Shown here piece after piece: positions 38,808 to 47,564 of a stretch of DNA of 64,000 nucleotides. Source of the DNA: Archangium gephyra (GTDB taxonomy: Bacteria > Myxococcota > Myxococcia > Myxococcales > Myxococcaceae); the NCBI GenBank assembly GCA_003243425.1, contig QFQP01000022.1, forward strand, positions 61,854 to 125,853, read 5' to 3'. The notes below the pieces were generated by a model. That model saw only the letters and a list, made by a program, of their open reading frames with translations. It did not search any database and was not told where the DNA came from. The stretch's first letter is position 1. Every line of letters begins with the position of its first letter. The position numbers were made by a program, and so were the translations under genes.

Positions 38808-39715
38808 GGCGGCGGTGACTTCCAACGTCGATGCATCCACACCCACTGCGCGGGGTTGGCGCGAATGTGGTTCTCGATGCCTCGCGTGAGCTCCGCGGTG
38901 AGCGCGAGCACGTCTTCTTCTTCACGCGTCTGTGGCACCACGAGCTCCTTCATCGTGATGCGGTACTTCAGCGGGCCGATGCGCGTACAGAACCCCAGCA
39001 TCGGCGCAGCGCCGGTTCGCAACGCGAGGTCTGCCGCCGCGCGCGGCGTCTTGGCGAGCTTCCCGAAGAACGGTACCCACACCGACTGCACCTTCGTGTC
39101 TTGATCGATGAGCAGCCCGAGAATCGCGTTGGTCTTCAGCGTGCGAAGGAGATCTTTCGCTGCACCCGGGGCCCCGCGCCAGATGACGCGCAAATTGCCG
39201 GACGTGCGAAAGCGCTCGAGCAGCTTCGTGGTGTTGGGGTCGCTCGTCTCTTTCCCGACGACCGCGGCCGCGTAGCCTTCGAGCGCGACGTAGCGAGCCA
39301 GCAGCTCCCAGTTGCCGCAGTGGCCGGTGACGAACACCACCCCTTTCCCACGGGCCAGCGCTGCGTCCATCGCTGCGCGTGAGCTGGCGTCCCACTCGAC
39401 GTACTCGTGACGACGCGCATCGAACGCGCGAATGCGCACCATCTCGAGCAACGTGCGGCCGAGTTCACCGAAGCTGCGACGGGCGAGCTTCGAGCGTTCT
39501 TCTTCGCTCTGCTCGGGGAACGCGATGCGCAACGACTCGAGCGCCTTGCGACGTTCGCCTCCGGCCACGATGAACGCCAACTTCCCGAGCCGTTCACCGA
39601 GCCACGACGCGAACGACAACGGAATCAGCTGCACCGGCACCAGCAACGCGCGGAGAAGGAGGTAACGCACGTAGCGCTTCACTCGCTTCTTGAGCGGCGG
39701 CGTGATGGTCGACAT
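38804..39715 (-). CDS. LpxL/HtrB-type lysophospholipid/lipid A acyltransferase
   Basis: 303 residues. N-terminal membrane helix (YLLLRALLVPVQLIPLSFASW) followed by the LpxL family pattern: GGERRKALESLRIAFPE, the catalytic H-x4-E in VTGHCGNWELLARY at about 131, and DLALRTGAAPMLGFC. Members add the late acyl chain to lipid A or related lipids at the inner membrane. It lies one base after the GH3 gene and overlaps modA, so all three are likely one transcript. Whether the substrate is lipid A or another lysolipid cannot be told. Confidence 0.9.
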   Translation of the reverse strand: MSTITPPLKKRVKRYVRYLLLRALLVPVQLIPLSFASWLGERLGKLAFIVAGGERRKALESLRIAFPEQSEEERSKLARRSFGELGRTLLEMVRIRAFDARRHEYVEWDASSRAAMDAALARGKGVVFVTGHCGNWELLARYVALEGYAAAVVGKETSDPNTTKLLERFRTSGNLRVIWRGAPGAAKDLLRTLKTNAILGLLIDQDTKVQSVWVPFFGKLAKTPRAAADLALRTGAAPMLGFCTRIGPLKYRITMKELVVPQTREEEDVLALTAELTRGIENHIRANPAQWVWMHRRWKSPPP

Positions 39716-39716
39716 G

Positions 39717-40814
39717 TCAGAGCCCGTCGAGCAGACCCATGCGGTCCTTGAGTCGCAGCACGCGCCGACAACTCTCGTCGAGCTGCTTCTTCGCGGCGCC
39801 GTTCTTCTCGACCGCGCGCGTGAGAATGCCGATGTAGTCGATGCCCTTGTCCCAGTCGGGCGGGGCGGTGGTGAGGATCAAGTCGTTGCCCGCGAGGAAG
39901 CTCTGCACGAGCACGTCTTCCGTGGTGCCGCCAATCGCGTCGGCGAGCAGCGCAATCGAGATGTCGTCGGTCATCGACAGCCAGTCCTGCTCGTGCGCGC
40001 GGTCGACGAACTTCTTCGACAGAATCGCGGGCTTCTCGTCGATGGCCGCGTACGCGACGTTGGCGAGCATCACGCCGCCCAGCACCTCTTTGGCGCGCAC
40101 GAACACCTCCATCTGCGCTTCGACCTTTTCCTTCGGCCAATCGCTGACGACCAGCGCATGGTCGCTGTCTCCGTCGGTGTCGCCATAGCCCGGAAAGTGT
40201 TTGCCGATGGGCACCACGCCCGCTTCGAGGAGCCCGCGCGAATACGCCGAGGCCTTCGCCACCACCACGTCTGCGTCACCCGAGAAGCTGCGGCCGTTGC
40301 GTTCCATGTGACCTGACTTCGCCACGTCGAGCACCGGCGCGAGGTTCATGTTGAGGCCGACCGCCTTCATCGACTCACCGACCTTGCGGCCCCACTTCTT
40401 CACCTCGGCGTCGTCGAGCTGCGCCATCTCGCGGGCCGAGGGGAGTGGCCGGAGCGCGGCGATGCTCTTCATGCGATTCGACGGCCCACCTTCCATGTCG
40501 ACGGCCACGAACGGCGGCACCTTCGCGCGCGACCGCAGTGAGTCGATTCGTTCCTTCGCCTTGCCGATGTTCTTGAGCGCGTTGCCGACGAACAACACGC
40601 CGCCGACCTCCACGGGCGTGCTGCGGCCGATCTGCGGGTAGGCCATCACCAGCTGCGCGGCGCGCTCCCGTGTCGACAACGACTCGAGCACACGCTCCAC
40701 GCGCGCCTCGTCGACCTTCCGGGCGAGCGGGCGGGCGTTCAACTTCTGCGGCGGGAGACCTGCGTCCACTTCGACGTCAGCGGACAGCAGCGCGAGCACG
40801 ACGAGCGACAGCAT
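39717..40814 (-). CDS. Glycoside hydrolase family 3 beta-N-acetylhexosaminidase (NagZ-like)
   Basis: 365 residues with a signal peptide-like start (MLSLVVLALLSADVEVDAG), so probably exported, unlike cytoplasmic NagZ. GH3 motifs: VAVDMEGGPSNRM (usually EGG.V.R), GLNMNLAPVLDV, GKHFPGYGDTDGDSDH and MTDDI with the nucleophile Asp. The acid/base loop normally reads GDTxxDSH; here one extra Asp lies between Ser and His (DSDH). NagZ removes GlcNAc from muropeptides in cell-wall recycling. Context with an acyltransferase and other envelope genes fits a cell-wall role. Substrate not proven. Confidence 0.88.
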   Translation of the reverse strand: MLSLVVLALLSADVEVDAGLPPQKLNARPLARKVDEARVERVLESLSTRERAAQLVMAYPQIGRSTPVEVGGVLFVGNALKNIGKAKERIDSLRSRAKVPPFVAVDMEGGPSNRMKSIAALRPLPSAREMAQLDDAEVKKWGRKVGESMKAVGLNMNLAPVLDVAKSGHMERNGRSFSGDADVVVAKASAYSRGLLEAGVVPIGKHFPGYGDTDGDSDHALVVSDWPKEKVEAQMEVFVRAKEVLGGVMLANVAYAAIDEKPAILSKKFVDRAHEQDWLSMTDDISIALLADAIGGTTEDVLVQSFLAGNDLILTTAPPDWDKGIDYIGILTRAVEKNGAAKKQLDESCRRVLRLKDRMGLLDGL

Positions 40815-40823
40815 CGAAGACCT

Positions 40824-41285
40824 TCAGCCAGCGGTGGAGATGGGGAACTTCTGATTCGCGACGACCAGCACCACGCCGTCACCTTCTTCGATCAGGTACT
40901 GACCCAGCTGGTACTGCGCGTCACGCGAGAAGCGCGCGCGCGCCTTGCCGTCCTTCACCTTCACCGTCGCCACGCCTTCTTCATCGAGCTCCAATGACGC
41001 GGCGTCGAGCCATTCGCCGGTTCGGTCCGACAAACGCACCGAGAGCTTTCCGCCTTCCGCTTCGTCGACGGCCACCACCTGGAACGCGCAGCCTTCGACC
41101 TGCACGTACGCCCAGTCCTTGCCGAAGTGCAGCTGGTAGCGCCCGTCGTCCATCACCTTCAGGCCCCGGTTGAAGGCCTCGATGATGTTCGGGTGCTCGA
41201 TGGGCTCGTCGTCGTGCCACCAGCGCTGCTGGCGGTCCAACTTGAGGCCGGAATCTTCACGCGTGTGCCAACGAACGTTTGCCAT
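40824..41285 (-). CDS. DUF1285-like protein
   Basis: 153 residues. The first half (GLKLDRQQRWWHDDEPIEHP, then IIEAFNRGLKV, GRYQLHFGKDWAYVQVEGCAFQVV) matches the DUF1285 pattern of a small beta domain with 'W.hdg..i.hp.l...f...l....g.Y.l..g.....v.vedapf.v..v'. The second half is beta-rich (LSVRLSDRTGEWLDAASLEL, VATVKVKDGKARARFSR). No membrane or signal segment. Function unknown; homologues are often conserved near envelope genes. It begins 3 bases after the membrane-protein gene and ends 9 bases before the GH3 gene, inside the same operon. Confidence 0.8.
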   Translation of the reverse strand: MANVRWHTREDSGLKLDRQQRWWHDDEPIEHPNIIEAFNRGLKVMDDGRYQLHFGKDWAYVQVEGCAFQVVAVDEAEGGKLSVRLSDRTGEWLDAASLELDEEGVATVKVKDGKARARFSRDAQYQLGQYLIEEGDGVVLVVANQKFPISTAG

Positions 41286-41288
41286 GTC

Positions 41289-42806
41289 TCACCACCTACG
41301 AACCTGCTCGGTGAAACCATAGAAGCCGATGGCTCCCCAGAAGTTCACCAGCAGCGCGAGCAGGCCGAGCACCATCGGTAACGGCTTCTTCCAGCTCCAG
41401 CCGCCGAGTGGAATCAGCAGCACCAGATACGGCGTGTAGTCGATGGAGAAACGGAACCCGAACTGGGCGTAGCCGGTGTTCTGGTACATCAACCCGGGGA
41501 GCATGCAGGCGAGCAGGGTGACGAGCGTCGGCACCAGCAGGCGCGGCGCGTCTTTCGACTGCACCCATTCCCAGCCCGAGAACGCGAAGAAGCCCAGCAC
41601 CAGGGCGAGCACCAACCACGCCGCGATGGCGCGATCTCCCACCGGCATCGACAGCGGCGGAAACACGATGGACGCGACCAGCAGGCCGAACATCGCGCCG
41701 AGCAGCTGCAGCGCGCGCTTCTGATTCGTCGACGGCACGAAGCACAGCGCCAGCAACGGCAGCGTGATGAACAGCGACAGGCCCCACGCGTCGTAGCCGA
41801 GCTTCAGCGGGTTGGTAGAGAAGTTGGGCAGCTTCAAGAACGCGGCGTCGAGGTTTCGCAGCACGTAGTGCGGGTGAAAGAGCCCGTATTGATCGATGTC
41901 GGCGTTGACGCGGTTGTTGAAGAAGAAGCGGTGACCGAACTCCGTGAAGCTGCCGAAGCGCACGTAGTTGAAGACCGCTGCGATGAGGCCGAGCGGCGCG
42001 GCGCCTGCGACGAAGAGCCCGAGCGGCTTCCAGTTCGGCTTCTTCAAGAAGTCCTTCACCTGCTGCAGCCGATTGCCGGCGTTGGGCGCGAGCACTTCGA
42101 GCACGAAGAACACGCCGGTGAAGAGGAGCGGCGAACGCGTCAGCACCGCCATCGACCAGAAGACGCCGGCCAGGAGCGGCCGCCGCGCACGGAGCGCGTT
42201 GCGGAGGTAGAGCGCGGTGAAGGCCACGCCCATCACTTCGGCGCTGAACCACACCTCGCCGCGCAGCGACGCGTAGAAGAACAGCGTGCAGAAGCCGAGC
42301 ACCAGGGCGGTGAGGCGGTTCTCGTTTTCGTCACCGCCCGCGCCTTCGACTTCCTTCACCGTGCGCAGCAGCATGTAGAAGAGCGCGATGGCCAGCGCGC
42401 CGACGATGACGCCGAAGCTGGTGTCGTTGAACTGGTAGCCGTGCACCGCGACGAACGGCAGCATCACCACCGACGGGAACCAGGGGAACGACGAGTACCA
42501 GCGGTCGGTCTCGAGCGGGCGGCCTTCGCAGCGGCCCTTCACGCCGCCGGCTTCACGCACGCACGCCCAGTCTTCGAAGTTGGGTAGCACGTCGAACGCG
42601 ATGTCGCTGCGGCCTTCGAGGAACGCCTTCGACTGGTACACGAAGTGCGGCGCTTCGCTCTGCCGCCAGAAGCGCTTCGAGCTGAACGCCGCGAGTATGA
42701 GGAACGCGCCGACGAACAGCGTCAGCTCCACGCGGTAGGCGCGCAGCCAGACCTGAAGTGGCGAGGGCGTTCCCGCGTTGGCGGGCGCAGGCGTGGACTG
42801 ACTCAC
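41289..42806 (-). CDS. Polytopic membrane protein, glycosyltransferase-like (paralogue of 20823-22424)
   Basis: 505 residues from the GTG at 42806, which overlaps the cinA stop (GTGA) and has GGAG about 9 bases upstream; longer frames upstream are inside cinA. About ten hydrophobic segments follow a short Pro/Ala-rich N-terminus. Loop motifs include AFSSKRFWRQSEAPHFVYQS, SFPWFPSVVMLPFVAVHG and YVRFGSFTEFGHRFFFNN. The last resembles the FGSPFVSGYKFLN motif of the other membrane protein at 20.8 kb, so both are likely of one GT-C-like family. Sugar transfer in the envelope is inferred. Operon position between cinA and DUF1285. Confidence 0.75.
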   Translation of the reverse strand: MSQSTPAPANAGTPSPLQVWLRAYRVELTLFVGAFLILAAFSSKRFWRQSEAPHFVYQSKAFLEGRSDIAFDVLPNFEDWACVREAGGVKGRCEGRPLETDRWYSSFPWFPSVVMLPFVAVHGYQFNDTSFGVIVGALAIALFYMLLRTVKEVEGAGGDENENRLTALVLGFCTLFFYASLRGEVWFSAEVMGVAFTALYLRNALRARRPLLAGVFWSMAVLTRSPLLFTGVFFVLEVLAPNAGNRLQQVKDFLKKPNWKPLGLFVAGAAPLGLIAAVFNYVRFGSFTEFGHRFFFNNRVNADIDQYGLFHPHYVLRNLDAAFLKLPNFSTNPLKLGYDAWGLSLFITLPLLALCFVPSTNQKRALQLLGAMFGLLVASIVFPPLSMPVGDRAIAAWLVLALVLGFFAFSGWEWVQSKDAPRLLVPTLVTLLACMLPGLMYQNTGYAQFGFRFSIDYTPYLVLLIPLGGWSWKKPLPMVLGLLALLVNFWGAIGFYGFTEQVRRW

Positions 42807-44053
42807 GAGGTGGCTCCTTCGAGGGTGCGGCGGAGGAGATCGAGCGCGGTGTACGCCGCGAAGGACTTCACGCGTTCGCGATCTCCGTGAAAGCGGTGTT
42901 TTTCGACGCGCGACACGCCGGGCCCGGCGAGGCCCACGTACACGGTGCCGACGGGATTCTGGGCGTCGCCGCCGGTCGGCCCCGCCCAGCCGGTGGTGCT
43001 CAGGCCCCAGGTCGCGCCGGTGCTCGTGCGTACGCCGCTCGCCATCGCTTCGGCACATTCGGTCGACACGGCGCCGAATTGACCGAGCAGCCCTTCAGGC
43101 ACCTGTGCCCACCGGGTCTTTGCTTCTTCGAGGTAGGTGACGGCAGCGCCGTAGAAGCTCGCGCTCGCTCCTGATTCGGCGGTGAGGAGCGACGCCATGA
43201 GCCCGCCGGTGCAGCTCTCGGCGAGCGCGAGGTACTGCTTCTTTTCGCGCAGCAGCCGGAGCACGGCGCCGGCCATCGTTTCGTCGTCGCGTGCGAAGAG
43301 CCGTTCGCCGAGCAGCGGCAGCGCGGCGGCGACGGCGGCATCGAGCGCGCGCCGGGCTTCGTCGTCGGTGCTGCCCACCGCGAGCACCTTCAGGTGATTC
43401 TCGGGCGGCCGCGTGCGGTAGCCGAAGGTCACGCTCGGGTGCTGCGGAATCAGCGGGCGAATCGCTGCGTCGAGGTGCGACTCGGGGAAGTTGATGACCT
43501 TGAGCAACGCGAGCTTCCGCACGTCGGTGTTCTTCGCCATCGCCGCGATGCGCGGCACCACGTGCGCACCGACGAGGTGCCGGTACTCGCGCGGAACGCC
43601 TGGCACGTAGAAGAAGACGCACGTGCCGCGTCTCTGCACGAACATCGGCGCGGTGCCTTCGGCGTTGAGCACCACTTCCGACCCTTGCGGCACCTGCGCC
43701 TGGCGACGGTTGTTGTCGGTGAGCGTCATGCCGCGTTGGCGGAAGCGGTCGACGAGGTGCGCGTAGGCCTCGGCGCTCTCGACCAGCGGAACGCCCGCGG
43801 CCTTCGCCGCACATTCGGCGGTGAGATCGTCAGTGGTGGGCCCGAGCCCGCCCGACACCAACACCACGTCGCAGCGTTCGGCCGCGGCGTTCAGCGCTTC
43901 GATGATGTCGTCGCGATCGTCGCCGACCACCACGCTGCGACGCACGGTGAGGCCGGTGCGGTCGAGCAACTCGCTCTGGAAGGAGCGGCTGTTGGTGTCC
44001 GACGTGAGCCCGGTCAGCAGCTCGTCGCCGGTGCAGATGGTCTCGATGCGCAC
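42803..44053 (-). CDS. cinA: CinA family protein (competence/damage-inducible protein A)
   Basis: 416 residues, the normal length. An N-terminal MoaB/MogA-like domain (GDELLTGLTSDTNSRSFQ, VSGGLGPTTDDLTAECAA, VPQGSEVVLNAEGTAP, YVPGVPREYRHL) is followed by the C-terminal nicotinamide-nucleotide amidase domain (YLALAESCTGGLMASLLTAE, YEEAK-like TYLEEAKTRW, WGLSTTGWAGPTGGD). CinA proteins act on ADP-ribose and NMN in NAD salvage and are linked to DNA uptake in some species. The family and both domains are clear. It starts 31 bases after pssA and overlaps the next gene by 4 bases, inside a likely operon. Confidence 0.95.
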   Translation of the reverse strand: MRIETICTGDELLTGLTSDTNSRSFQSELLDRTGLTVRRSVVVGDDRDDIIEALNAAAERCDVVLVSGGLGPTTDDLTAECAAKAAGVPLVESAEAYAHLVDRFRQRGMTLTDNNRRQAQVPQGSEVVLNAEGTAPMFVQRRGTCVFFYVPGVPREYRHLVGAHVVPRIAAMAKNTDVRKLALLKVINFPESHLDAAIRPLIPQHPSVTFGYRTRPPENHLKVLAVGSTDDEARRALDAAVAAALPLLGERLFARDDETMAGAVLRLLREKKQYLALAESCTGGLMASLLTAESGASASFYGAAVTYLEEAKTRWAQVPEGLLGQFGAVSTECAEAMASGVRTSTGATWGLSTTGWAGPTGGDAQNPVGTVYVGLAGPGVSRVEKHRFHGDRERVKSFAAYTALDLLRRTLEGATS

Positions 44054-44084
44054 GGACAGCGGTCTAACCGACGCGCGCGACTGC

Positions 44085-44918
44085 TCAGAGCACTTCCTGA
44101 TCGTCGGACGTGTCCTCTTCGTCGTCTTCGTCTTCGTCGATGACGTCGGCGATGGAGCCCGTCGCCGCGCGCTTGCCCACCAGGTACTTGCGCAGCATGA
44201 AGGCCGATTCGACGAGGCCCGAGAGCAGGTACAGCCCGAAGTACGCGACCAGCACCCACGCCGGGTGCGAGAGCACGCCGATGATCACCCCGGTGACGAT
44301 GACCGCAGCGAGAATGGCGAACGTCTTCGGGTTGGGCTTGGCGTCTTTGAAGGTGCGGTAGCGAACCGTCGACACCATCAACGCGCCGAGGAAGAGCACC
44401 ACGCCCAGCACCGGCCAGCGCGCCGCCTCGGGAATGGTGCCGCCACGCGCGTGCTCGTGCGCGATGATCATCGAGATCACCCCGCAGGCCGCGAAGGGAA
44501 TCGGCATGCCGACGAAGAAGCTGCCGCCGCCGCCGTGCGGAGAACGAATGGCCAGCACGTTGAAGCGCGCCAGTCGCAGCGCCCCGCACGACGCGTAGAG
44601 GAAGGCGGCGACGAGGCCGACCAGCCCGAGGCCCGAGAGCGCCCACTTCCACACCAGCAGCGCCGGGGCGGCGCCGAAGGTGATGACGTCGGCGAGCGAG
44701 TCGAGCTCCTGGCCGAACATGCTCTGGGTCTTGGTCAGGCGCGCGACGCGGCCGTCGAACGCGTCGAAGAACATGCCGAAGAAGATCGCCAACGCCCCCT
44801 GGTACAGGTGCGTCGGCGTCGCGTCTCCCGTGCACAGCGTCATCGCGTAGAAGCCGCAGAGGATCGACGAGACCGTGAAGAGGTTGGGGAGAACGAACAT
44901 CAAGTCGCGCAGCTTCAT
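44085..44918 (-). CDS. pssA: CDP-diacylglycerol--serine O-phosphatidyltransferase
   Basis: 277 residues, with about eight membrane helices and the CDP-alcohol phosphotransferase motif D-G-x2-A-R-x8-G-x3-D-x3-D visible in FDGRVARLTKTQSMFGQELD and the following SLAD. It makes phosphatidylserine, precursor of phosphatidylethanolamine, in the inner membrane. The C-terminus is very acidic (DVIDEDEDDEEDTSDDQE), which is unusual. First gene of a - strand operon with cinA; it diverges from the hydrolase gene with 27 bases between. Confidence 0.92.
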   Translation of the reverse strand: MKLRDLMFVLPNLFTVSSILCGFYAMTLCTGDATPTHLYQGALAIFFGMFFDAFDGRVARLTKTQSMFGQELDSLADVITFGAAPALLVWKWALSGLGLVGLVAAFLYASCGALRLARFNVLAIRSPHGGGGSFFVGMPIPFAACGVISMIIAHEHARGGTIPEAARWPVLGVVLFLGALMVSTVRYRTFKDAKPNPKTFAILAAVIVTGVIIGVLSHPAWVLVAYFGLYLLSGLVESAFMLRKYLVGKRAATGSIADVIDEDEDDEEDTSDDQEVL

Positions 44919-44945
44919 GGACGGCGCACCATAACAGCCTGCATC

Positions 44946-46016
44946 ATGAACGCTGTGTGGCTGATCATCGTGGTGACCCTCGTGCTGCTGGTTGGGCTCG
45001 ACGGTGCTGTCGTCTCATGGCTGTACGAACTCGACGACCGTCCGGCCAGATTGGAAATTCCTACGTCTGACGGTTGGACGGTGGTGGCCTGGCACCGGGC
45101 TGCTGAGAAACGGCAGTTCAGCGTTCCCATCGTTCTGTGCCACGGGCTGGCGAACAACCACGCGTTCATGGAATTCCGGGGTGAACAGAACCTCGCGAAG
45201 TACCTCGCGGCGGCCGGTTTCGATTGTTACTCGGTCGATCTCCGCGGCGCGGGCGGCTCGTTGAGTCCCGACGATCTGCCGACCGACGCCAGTGTCGATG
45301 ATCACGTTCAGTACGATGTCCCCGCGATCATCGAGGCGGTGTGCAAACACTCTGGCAGCTCGCGCGTGGCCTGGGTCGGTCATTCGCTGGGAGGGGTGGT
45401 GGCGGTAGCGGCGGCCTCTTCGACTTTGCCGAAGGAAAAGCTGGCGGCGCTCGTCACCATCGGCACCCCGGTGTTCTTCCGCTTGCCCAGGCACCTGCGC
45501 TCGATGTTGCGGTGGGCGAAGTGGCTCTCGCCGGCGGGCCAGTTCGCGGCGTCTTGGGCCCGGCTCATTGCGCCGTTCGCCGGCCGCACGCCCGTGCCGA
45601 AGATCACCGACGTCACCGCGAACCTCCGCAACGTCTCGCCGCTCGCGCAGCGGTACCTCCTGGCCAACGTCTTCGCGCCCATCTGGCGTGGTGTCATCGA
45701 GCAGCTCGACGAGTGGCTCGCGACCGACTCCTTCAAGTCGCGCGACGGGAAGATCGACTACCGCGAGAACATCAAGACCATCGAAGCGCCCACGCTGGTC
45801 ATCGGCGGCACGGTCGACCTCCTCGCCCCACCTGACGTCACGCGCGACTACTTCAATCTGCTGACGGCGCCGGTGCGGCAGCTCGAGATGTTCGGCAAGA
45901 GCTACGGGCACTCGTCGGAGTACGGCCACGGCGACCTCGTCATCGGCATGAACGCACACACCGAGGTCTACCCGGTCATTCACCATTTCCTCGCCGCGAA
46001 CCTGCGCGACGAGTGA
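44946..46016 (+). CDS. Alpha/beta hydrolase, membrane-anchored
   Basis: 356 residues from the ATG at 44946; the frame upstream is the complement of pssA and cinA. An N-terminal membrane helix (WLIIVVTLVLLVGLDGAVV) anchors a canonical alpha/beta hydrolase: oxyanion region VLCHGLANNHAFM, nucleophile elbow VGHSLGG (Ser), acidic residue near VIGGTVDLLAPP and the C-terminal His around GKSYGHSSEYGHGD. The family includes esterases and lipases; PHA-depolymerase-like sequences (LAPFAGRTPVPK, WLATDSFK) are suggested but not certain. Substrate unknown. It ends 41 bases inside the convergent beta-helix gene. Confidence 0.85.
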   Translation: MNAVWLIIVVTLVLLVGLDGAVVSWLYELDDRPARLEIPTSDGWTVVAWHRAAEKRQFSVPIVLCHGLANNHAFMEFRGEQNLAKYLAAAGFDCYSVDLRGAGGSLSPDDLPTDASVDDHVQYDVPAIIEAVCKHSGSSRVAWVGHSLGGVVAVAAASSTLPKEKLAALVTIGTPVFFRLPRHLRSMLRWAKWLSPAGQFAASWARLIAPFAGRTPVPKITDVTANLRNVSPLAQRYLLANVFAPIWRGVIEQLDEWLATDSFKSRDGKIDYRENIKTIEAPTLVIGGTVDLLAPPDVTRDYFNLLTAPVRQLEMFGKSYGHSSEYGHGDLVIGMNAHTEVYPVIHHFLAANLRDE

Positions 46017-47457
46017 CACAGCGGCTGGGGAGCTGCTCGATGGTCGACTCGATGCGCCCGATCTCCACGCGCGCGCCCCGGTCGCACTCTGCGTAGACCG
46101 GCGCCTCGTTGCCGCCCGAGACGGAAAGCGTTCCCAGCGAGACCCGCGCGGCGTCGGGAACGACGACCGCCGCCCCACGACCGCCGCGCACGAGCAGCTG
46201 TTCGAGCGTGAGTGACGAGCCGCGCTCGACGAAGACGGCGGCCTGTGCCGCACGTTCGACCTGAAGTCCCGTGCCGGTCACGTTGGCGGCAGCGCTCACG
46301 TAGAGACCGCTGCCGTCGACGTCTGAAAACGACGAAGCTTCGAGGTGCACGGTGGCATCACGAACGTGGAGCGCGTCGCCTCCGCGAATACCGCGCACGT
46401 CGAGCTTGGTGAAGGACGCGCTGCCCTGCCGCACGAACACGCCGAGCTCGCTTCCGTCGCGAACGTCGACGTCGCGCACGGTGCTGCGCGCGTCGAGAAA
46501 CGAGAGCGCGCCGCCACGGCCACAGCGTTCGAAGCGCGCGGTGGTGAGCTCCACCTTCGCCTGCTGCACTGCCGAGAAGCAGACCTCCGCGCTCCCGCGC
46601 ACCGTCACGCCCGTCCACTTCGAGGCGACGCCGCGTGAGAGCTGAACGCCGAACTCGTAGCCACGAATGTCGATGCCCTTGCCGACGACGCTGCCGCCGG
46701 CGAACACCAGGCCCGTCGCGCTACCGCCCGTGGCTTCGATCTCGGACAGCGACGACGCCGCATCGAGCGCGCGCACGCCTGTCTTCGCGCCTTCGAACGT
46801 CACCCTGGTGAGCGCGAGCTGACCACCGCTCACGTCGATGGCGCGTACGAAGCCACCACGAAACGTGGCGTCGACGAGCTCGACCCGCGTGTCTTTCGCG
46901 ACGATTCCGGCCACGCCTTCCACGCTCGCGTGAAAGCGCACCTCGCGCGCCGCCAGCGGGCCGTCGAGCTCGAGCGCCAGCGTGCGCTGCCCCGAGAACG
47001 TCACCTTGCCCAAGGTGAGCTCGCCTCCACGCAGCGCACCACCTTGAATCGTCACGTTCACCAGCGCCGCGCGGTGCGCCGTCACGTCGCCCACCAGCAC
47101 CACTTCACCGTGACCTTTCAGCCTGGTGCCGTCACCGAGCGCGATCGGCCCGGCATAGAGGCCCGCACGCAGGTGCACGTCGACGTTCGCGAGCTGCAAC
47201 GGCAGTGCCTTGAGCGGCTTTTCCTTCGTTCCGTCACCCCCGGGTTGCGAAAAGGCATCGACCCAGATCTCTGGTCGTTGTACTGATGACGCAGCGGTGG
47301 TTGAAGGCTGGCGCGCGCAGGTGAAGAGAAGCGCAGAGCTCAGCACCAGCAGATCGCAGAACCGGTGGTCACGATCACGCAGAGGCCGATTTGCCGCGGT
47401 GATTCGCGAGGTTGGCGCCGCAGCCTGATCGGAGATCTGAGCTCTCAGATCAGACAT
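45976..47457 (-). CDS. Predicted exported right-handed beta-helix protein
   Basis: 493 residues from the ATG at 47457, though the true start may be later: the first 37 residues look unlike a signal peptide, and a GTG at 47346 would give MLSSALLFTCARQ, with a lipobox-like LFTC. From about residue 75 to the end the protein is a series of short beta strands rich in G, V, T and S (e.g. LVNVTIQGGALRGGELTLGK, LVDATFRGGFVRAIDVSGGQ, LEASSFSDVDGSGLYVSAAA), typical of parallel beta-helix or polygalacturonase-like folds. Such proteins bind or cleave polysaccharides or act as surface proteins. No catalytic residues recognised. Its 3' end overlaps the hydrolase gene by 41 bases. Confidence 0.65.
   Translation of the reverse strand: MSDLRAQISDQAAAPTSRITAANRPLRDRDHRFCDLLVLSSALLFTCARQPSTTAASSVQRPEIWVDAFSQPGGDGTKEKPLKALPLQLANVDVHLRAGLYAGPIALGDGTRLKGHGEVVLVGDVTAHRAALVNVTIQGGALRGGELTLGKVTFSGQRTLALELDGPLAAREVRFHASVEGVAGIVAKDTRVELVDATFRGGFVRAIDVSGGQLALTRVTFEGAKTGVRALDAASSLSEIEATGGSATGLVFAGGSVVGKGIDIRGYEFGVQLSRGVASKWTGVTVRGSAEVCFSAVQQAKVELTTARFERCGRGGALSFLDARSTVRDVDVRDGSELGVFVRQGSASFTKLDVRGIRGGDALHVRDATVHLEASSFSDVDGSGLYVSAAANVTGTGLQVERAAQAAVFVERGSSLTLEQLLVRGGRGAAVVVPDAARVSLGTLSVSGGNEAPVYAECDRGARVEIGRIESTIEQLPSRCVTRRAGSRRGNGE
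47434..47451. promoter_or_regulatory. Inverted repeat upstream of the HU gene
   Basis: GATCTGAG (47434-47441), two bases, then CTCAGATC (47444-47451) form an 8+2+8 dyad. It lies about 30-55 bases upstream of the proposed HU -35 box and at the very 5' end of the divergent beta-helix reading frame, so it could control either gene. An 18-bp dyad with perfect arms is unlikely by chance in such GC-rich DNA because it is AT-balanced. No known operator consensus is recognised. Confidence 0.4.
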
Positions 47458-47488
47458 GAAAACCCCGTGAAATTTGTATGGTTTGACG

Positions 47489-47518
47489 TTGACTCGGAAG
47501 ATCTCACGCTGCTATTTC
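47489..47518 (+). promoter_or_regulatory. Sigma70-type promoter of the HU gene
   Basis: TTGACT (47489-47494, 5 of 6) followed by an 18-base spacer and TATTTC (47513-47518) lies about 50 bases before the HU ATG. A second TTGACG (47483) just upstream offers an alternative -35. The surrounding stretch 47455-47520 is visibly AT-richer than the rest of the window. A strong constitutive promoter would fit the abundance of HU. Confidence 0.45.
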
Positions 47519-47564
47519 CGCGCGCCTTCGCGACTCTCCACGTCGCGAACGGGAGGGAACACAC

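Noticed and set aside
45976..46016. The 41-base overlap of the hydrolase and beta-helix genes as evidence that one is false.
   Set aside because: Both have convincing protein patterns up to near their ends; short convergent overlaps are common in dense genomes.
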